Source of the DNA: Gardnerella kenyensis
GTDB taxonomy: Bacteria > Actinomycetota > Actinomycetes > Actinomycetales > Bifidobacteriaceae
DNA: 25,482 nucleotides
NCBI GenBank assembly: GCA_003585735.1
Contig: NQOH01000003.1
Coordinates: forward strand, 76,894-102,375
Reading direction: 5' to 3'
This document shows positions 21,252 through 25,482 of this stretch, piece after piece. Position 1 is the first letter of the stretch. Every line of letters starts with the position of its first letter. The position numbers and the translations under genes are program-made. Under the pieces are notes generated by a model. That model had not been told where the DNA came from. It saw nothing but the letters and a program-made list of their open reading frames with translations, and ran no database searches.

Positions 21252-21591
21252 AATCAGGAATCCAGCCCTCATGATGCATCTTTAAGCGCTTATCAAGCAA
21301 AGTCTTCAATTCTTCTTCGCTGCGTCGTTCAAGAAGCATATCCCAGTGAGTGCGAGATGGCTTGTTAAAATCATCATCCGGACGATCATCTTCGCCTTCG
21401 CGATGCGCGATTGTACCGCAGCGGCATTCCCATTCTTCAGGAATTTCAGCGCCTTGAGCAAAAGGAAGAATTGTGCGATGACCCTTTGGGCACACGTACA
21501 CAACATCATTACGTGCAGCAAAATCTACATTATCGTCAGATTCTAATGATTTTGCGCCAATGCTCATACCGCGTAAACTGCGTTCTGCCAT
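21244..21591 (-). CDS. rbpA: RNA polymerase-binding protein RbpA
   Basis: RbpA is an actinobacterial initiation factor that binds RNA polymerase and the principal sigma factor and stabilises the open complex. The protein has 115 residues. The N-terminal tail has LRGMSIGAKS, and the core has a zinc-type pattern: C34-PKG-H38 and C56-R-C58, the same positions I recall for the zinc ligands of Streptomyces RbpA. The sigma-interaction part PSRTHWDMLLERRSEEELKTLL is highly conserved. The start has AAGGAG 7 bases upstream. It is followed by the HAD gene in an 8-base overlap; the 123-bp AT-rich spacer to helY probably carries its promoter. Confidence 0.96.
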   Translation of the reverse strand: MAERSLRGMSIGAKSLESDDNVDFAARNDVVYVCPKGHRTILPFAQGAEIPEEWECRCGTIAHREGEDDRPDDDFNKPSRTHWDMLLERRSEEELKTLLDKRLKMHHEGWIPDYE

Positions 21592-21714
21592 AGTATCTCC
21601 TTGTGTAAGTACTTAATAAAACTACCGAATTGCACGGACGAGACAATCTCATCTACGCAATTATTTCAAATAAATATATATGCTTTTATATTTCGTTACG
21701 TATTTCCTTATATG

Positions 21715-24345
21715 TTATACATCTGAATAAGATACAACACCACGATTCATTAGTTTTGCAGCTTCACGCGCGCATGAAGCAAGATTCGTATCAACTCCAT
21801 CGATAGCTTGAAGATACTCTCCCGCTACAGAAAGTTGAGTAAGTAAATCTATAAGTCGTTTTGCTTGACGCACGAAGTCTCCGCCAGTGCTGTCAGTATT
21901 TTGCAAAATTTCAGCTAATTCAGCACCGTTAGCCCAATCGTACATAATATCTATTGCGCCAAATTCAAGTGGTCTTAATTCAGGCAAATGAGCATTTGCG
22001 CATAATGCACTAGTGCGCATAAACAATTCCTTCATTCGCAATACTGTGTTAAATATTGCGCCATCTTGACCTACTGGATATCGTCTTGGCTCCCCTGCTG
22101 ATGGTCCCCTAGATTCATAAACTAATGCAGACAAGCATGACAATAATTCAAGAGGCGTAAGATTGTTAAAAATTCCTTCGCAAATAGCCTCAGCAAAAAC
22201 AATATCTAACTCGTTATAAAGTCTTCTAAGTAATTGTCCACGTTCAGTAAGCTTAAAAACATGATTTTGTGGAGAATTTTCAGTTTGCAAATAATCCAGA
22301 CTGTACAATACGTCACAAATATGGTCAAAATTGCGTGCCACGGATCCAGTGCGAGACTCATAACGTTCACGAACTTGCTCAAGTTCCTTGTGTTCTCGCA
22401 TCCAATGGTATCCCCAACGCAAATGTTGCTGAATATCCGGGCATCCTGCGCAAGGGTGATTACGCTCAGCTTCACGCAAGCGCGCAATAGTTTCATCTAA
22501 AGCTTTAAAAGCTGCGGAACGTTCGGCATCAGTTTGGAATAAAGTGTGCTTAAGCTTGCGTCGCTGATCATGTTGAGCATCTTTAAGTTGCATACGCAAT
22601 TTCAGGAATTCAGCAAAATTACCTTTATCGCAGTAGAATGCTTCCTCGTATCCTTTAAGCGCTTCTTCAAGATCCGACATTCGTTCATGCAAACGTTGCG
22701 CTGAAGAATTTGCTTCCCACTGTGCAAAAGAGCGATCCAAAGTTGTTCGAGCAGTATCAACATCGCTTGAGTTAAGCAAATTAACAGCCATATTAAACGT
22801 TGGCACGAAGCTAGAATGCAACGGATACACGCGCTTACTAGAAAGTGCTGCAGCTTGTTGAGGCACAAAATCAGCGTGGTCTACAAGCACAGCGTGGCCA
22901 ATATCATCAATTCCGCGCCTTCCAGCACGCCCTGTAAGCTGCGTAAATTCGCCTGGCGTAAGCGGCACGTGTCCTGTGCCATCAAACTTTACTAGCTTTT
23001 CTACAACAACGCTTCTTGCAGGCATATTTAAGCCCAAAGCTAGCGTTTCAGTAGCGAAAACAACTTTAATAAGTCCACGCTCGAACAGTGTTTCAACAAT
23101 ATGCCTAAACAGCGCAATCATTCCAGCATGGTGAGCTGCAAATCCTTGCTCAAGCGCAAAACGGAAGCGTTCAAAGCTTAAAGCGTGCAAATCTTCTTTA
23201 GAAAGCTGATTTGCAACCATGCTGTCAACAATTTTACGAATCTCGTACATCTCATCGTCAGACGTAAGTGTTAAACCAGCATTCAAACATTGTTGAACAG
23301 CTTGATCGCAGCCTGAACGAGAAAATATGAAGTAGATTCCAGGAAGCATCCTCAAGTAATCTAATTCGTCAATAACAGCCCAACGTTTAGGAGTGTGGCG
23401 GCGAGCAGATTTATCTGCTTCAGCCACTCCCCTTTTAACAACGTGTTTTTTACCTTTTCTATAGCGGTATTTACTATCGCTGTACGATTCTTTACGACGA
23501 CGCGCTCTATGCTCCCAATCGTTAAGTTTTCTAGTTAAAGTTGGGTTGACGCGTTGAGTAATATTTCCTTTTGAGTCGTGATCATACAAATCTAATAATT
23601 CAGGCTCTGTTTCAGAATCTTCTTGAATAACAACATGTCTTTCAAGCGGCACAGGCCTATGCTCGTCAACAACCAAATGAGTTTTTCCGCGCACAGATTC
23701 AAGCCAGGAGGAAAAATCTTCAACATTCGACACAGTTGCTGACAATCCGATAATTTTTACTGATTCTGGAAGATGAATAATAACTTCTTCCCACACGGCC
23801 CCACGGAATTTATCTGCCAAATAATGAATTTCGTCTAAAATAACGAAGCCAAGAGATTGCAAAGTAATCGAATGCTCATATAGCATATTTCTCAAAACTT
23901 CAGTAGTCATTACTACAATATCCGCTTCGGGATTTACAGAAGTATCCCCCGTTAATAAGCCTACTCGATCCGCGCCATACAGTTCGCAAAAATCGTGATA
24001 TTTTTGATTACTTAACGCTTTAATTGGTGTAGTATAAAAAGCTTTTACGTTACGTTTTTGCGCAAGAAACACAGCAAAATCAGCAACAACAGTTTTTCCA
24101 GCACCAGTTGGAGCTGCAACTAAAACGTTACTTCCAGATTCTAAAGCTTCAATTGCTTCATGCTGAAAATCGTCTAAATCAAAAGGTAAGGAACGTTCAA
24201 AATCTGCGGCCATTGAACGTTCATGTTTAATAACTTCACGAAAAGCAGCAAAACGTTGCGCAGGAGACATCTCAACGTCACCGTTTTTGCAGTTATCTGT
24301 TTGTGAATTATGCAAAATATGCCCCACGCTATCTTTATTGTTCAA
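21715..24345 (-). CDS. helY: Ski2/Mtr4-like DEAD/DEAH-box helicase (HelY type)
   Basis: A superfamily 2 RNA/DNA helicase related to Ski2 and Mtr4. In order: Q-like FPDDF region (DLDDFQHEAIEAL), Walker A APTGAGKT, TTPIKALSNQK (motif Ia), DEIHYLAD (motif II), LSATVSN (motif III), FSRSGCDQA (motif IV), LALGLNMPA (motif V) and QLTGRAGRRGID (motif VI). A basic Arg/Lys-rich insertion of about 80 residues lies between the RecA domains, and HPCAGCPDIQQH occurs in the C-terminal half. With the TTG start at 24345 it is 876 residues; ATG 24270 (MSPAQRF) is a plausible alternative and no Shine-Dalgarno decides. It is downstream of a pafC-like gene as in M. tuberculosis, but with a different gene between. 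Cellular role is not known. Confidence 0.93.
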   Translation of the reverse strand: MNNKDSVGHILHNSQTDNCKNGDVEMSPAQRFAAFREVIKHERSMAADFERSLPFDLDDFQHEAIEALESGSNVLVAAPTGAGKTVVADFAVFLAQKRNVKAFYTTPIKALSNQKYHDFCELYGADRVGLLTGDTSVNPEADIVVMTTEVLRNMLYEHSITLQSLGFVILDEIHYLADKFRGAVWEEVIIHLPESVKIIGLSATVSNVEDFSSWLESVRGKTHLVVDEHRPVPLERHVVIQEDSETEPELLDLYDHDSKGNITQRVNPTLTRKLNDWEHRARRRKESYSDSKYRYRKGKKHVVKRGVAEADKSARRHTPKRWAVIDELDYLRMLPGIYFIFSRSGCDQAVQQCLNAGLTLTSDDEMYEIRKIVDSMVANQLSKEDLHALSFERFRFALEQGFAAHHAGMIALFRHIVETLFERGLIKVVFATETLALGLNMPARSVVVEKLVKFDGTGHVPLTPGEFTQLTGRAGRRGIDDIGHAVLVDHADFVPQQAAALSSKRVYPLHSSFVPTFNMAVNLLNSSDVDTARTTLDRSFAQWEANSSAQRLHERMSDLEEALKGYEEAFYCDKGNFAEFLKLRMQLKDAQHDQRRKLKHTLFQTDAERSAAFKALDETIARLREAERNHPCAGCPDIQQHLRWGYHWMREHKELEQVRERYESRTGSVARNFDHICDVLYSLDYLQTENSPQNHVFKLTERGQLLRRLYNELDIVFAEAICEGIFNNLTPLELLSCLSALVYESRGPSAGEPRRYPVGQDGAIFNTVLRMKELFMRTSALCANAHLPELRPLEFGAIDIMYDWANGAELAEILQNTDSTGGDFVRQAKRLIDLLTQLSVAGEYLQAIDGVDTNLASCAREAAKLMNRGVVSYSDV

Positions 24346-24360
24346 AATGTTTTATGAGCT

Positions 24361-24699
24361 TTATAGTTTAATATCTTCTTCTCGAAGGGATTTTTCATCC
24401 CAATGTTGCCAAATTTTCATATGATTCTCGCGAATTTTTTGATGGCGTTCAACAACTTTAGTACGCGTATATTCGTAACGTTCTGATGCAACTTTAATAG
24501 GCAAAGTAAAAAGAGGATCTTTAGGCTCGCTATCGCTTTTATTAGAATCGTTCAAAGCTTCAAACTTAGAAGTTGCAACATCTGCAAAGCTAAAGCAAGT
24601 TTTGGCTAGTCTTATTGCGCTTAAAACAACTACCGCTACTCCAGCGGCAATCATGCACAGCATAAACACTGTAATGACTAGCCAAATCCACCAAGGCAT
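24361..24699 (-). CDS. Small membrane-anchored protein of unknown function
   Basis: A 112-residue protein with one N-terminal hydrophobic helix (about residues 3-29, WWIWLVITVFMLCMIAAGVA onward) and a charged cytoplasmic tail (KVVERHQKIRENHMKIWQHW). ATG 24699 has GGAGG correctly placed and starts one base after the upstream stop, so it is coupled with the WYL gene. In M. tuberculosis the genes between pafC and helY are tatA and tatC. This protein has the size and topology of TatA but lacks the FGxxKLP hinge, so I do not call it TatA. Function unknown. Confidence 0.75.
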   Translation of the reverse strand: MPWWIWLVITVFMLCMIAAGVAVVVLSAIRLAKTCFSFADVATSKFEALNDSNKSDSEPKDPLFTLPIKVASERYEYTRTKVVERHQKIRENHMKIWQHWDEKSLREEDIKL

Positions 24700-24700
24700 A

Positions 24701-25482
24701 CTATTCCTCCGTGTTAGTGCTATCAGCGTGATTAACGCTTAATTCACGCTGAGCGCGAGCAACAATCATACTACGTAATGTTTCTGGAGCAACAGCTGTA
24801 ATATGACGTGCGTGTGCAATGCAGAAAGCAACAAACCAAGAGTCGGACGAAACAGTAAGATGAACTTTCACTCCGCTTCCATAAGGTTCCATAGTAGCGC
24901 CAGAAAGATTCTTCAAGAAATTCAACTCAGTTTCGTCAGTAATGAAGCAAGTTTCTGTGCCATTATCGAAACTCCATTTACGAAGTTCGCTTACTGGAAC
25001 GTCTGGAATTTCAAGTTGCGAAGTAGGCTCTACAACTTCTGCTCGCTCAATACGAGCAACGCGTAGAACCTGCCAAATTCGCGGCAAACCATTTGCTTTA
25101 TTAATAGTTGCATCTTTGGCAACTAAATCGCGCTTGTCTTGCGGAGTTTGCTTCTCAACGTCTGTCCAAACGGCAACGTAATACACGCCTTCATCAACAT
25201 AAATTTTTGAAGGAGCAACAATCTTGCGGCGAATTCGTCCAGCTCCGTCCGTGTATTCCATATCAAGCAGAGATTGAGAATTAATTGCGCTACGAACTAT
25301 AGAGCAGTTTCGAGGCTCAATCTCGTACCCGGTTAAGCTAAGCCATGGAGTTTGTCCTGGAAGAACGTGACGACGTAAGCGCTTATACAAGGATTCAGCT
25401 TGCTCGCGCTGTTCAACAGGCAAAAGCAAAGAGTGAGCTAAATAATTAGCTGACGCTGTAAGCATGCTCAAATACTGTTGCG
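24701..25482 (-). CDS. WYL-domain regulator, PafC-like (5' end outside the window)
   Basis: The frame stays open past TTG 25471 to the window edge (residues QQYLSMLTAS), so the N-terminal helix-turn-helix part is missing. About 260 residues are present. A WYL domain core is seen at GYEIEPRN...LLDMEYTDGAGRIRRKIVAP and GVYYVAVW (matching the WYL core IxPxxLxxxxGxWYLxA), followed by a C-terminal WCX-like region ending in RSMIVARAQREL. PafB/PafC-type proteins are transcription activators of the DNA-damage response in mycobacteria. Assignment to PafC rests on the order WYL-small membrane protein-HelY. Its stop overlaps the next gene's ribosome site. Confidence 0.85.
   Translation of the reverse strand, partial: QQYLSMLTASANYLAHSLLLPVEQREQAESLYKRLRRHVLPGQTPWLSLTGYEIEPRNCSIVRSAINSQSLLDMEYTDGAGRIRRKIVAPSKIYVDEGVYYVAVWTDVEKQTPQDKRDLVAKDATINKANGLPRIWQVLRVARIERAEVVEPTSQLEIPDVPVSELRKWSFDNGTETCFITDETELNFLKNLSGATMEPYGSGVKVHLTVSSDSWFVAFCIAHARHITAVAPETLRSMIVARAQRELSVNHADSTNTEE

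Noticed and set aside
24361..24699. Small membrane protein as TatA
   Set aside because: It has similar size and topology but lacks the FGxxKLP hinge and the amphipathic helix pattern.

Overview
The window is a piece of a low-G+C actinobacterial chromosome, most likely Gardnerella or a close Bifidobacteriaceae relative. The evidence is a set of actinobacterial genes (RbpA, GarA-type FHA protein, FtsR-type MerR regulator, GuaB3, HelY-type helicase, PafC-type WYL protein) with bifidobacteria-like protein sequences in AT-rich DNA. I see no prophage, insertion sequence, CRISPR array, tRNA or rRNA. It is core chromosome, but its intergenic regions hold several short tandem repeats, a structured ribosomal-protein leader and a strong candidate dif site.

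Layout. Positions 1-4333 (+): the 3' part of uvrA, then uvrC (nucleotide excision repair). 4347-5405: a two-sided hairpin, a lone minus-strand gene resembling the Rv3235 family, and an AT-rich divergent spacer with two DnaA-box-like 9-mers. 5406-9371 (+): GuaB3-type IMPDH-related protein, a long-chain acyl-CoA ligase with an odd repetitive C-terminal tail, and peptide deformylase. 9372-12990 (+): promoters and structured leader, then rpsB, tsf, pyrH and frr. 13024-15742 (+): cdsA, lgt and rpe, linking phospholipid synthesis, lipoprotein lipidation and the pentose phosphate pathway. 15814-20266 (+): two heptamer repeat arrays, then pgsA, DUF881, small basic protein (Sbp), DUF881, garA, ftsR and a small membrane protein. 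This order matches the M. tuberculosis Rv1822-Rv1828 block, without gcvH. 20267-20516: a 250-bp convergent gap with a dif-like site (20340-20367) and a 38-bp direct repeat pair. 20517-25482 (-): HAD phosphatase, rbpA, helY, a small membrane protein and the C-terminal part of a pafC-like WYL regulator.

The most informative observation is that a 28-bp sequence closely resembling bacterial dif lies where the long plus-strand block meets the minus-strand block, and where G/C strand bias reverses in hand-counted samples. Together these suggest that the window spans the chromosome terminus. Genes left and right of it would then both be on the leading strand.

The window supplies DNA repair (uvrA, uvrC), translation (rpsB, tsf, frr, def), pyrimidine nucleotide supply (pyrH), membrane lipid synthesis (acyl-CoA ligase, cdsA, pgsA), lipoprotein maturation (lgt), division control (Sbp/DUF881/FtsR) and transcription-initiation control (RbpA). 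I found no unmistakably new multi-gene system. The best leads are the terminus locus with its repeats, the pseudoknot-capable rpsB leader, the heptamer arrays before pgsA and several uncharacterised proteins.
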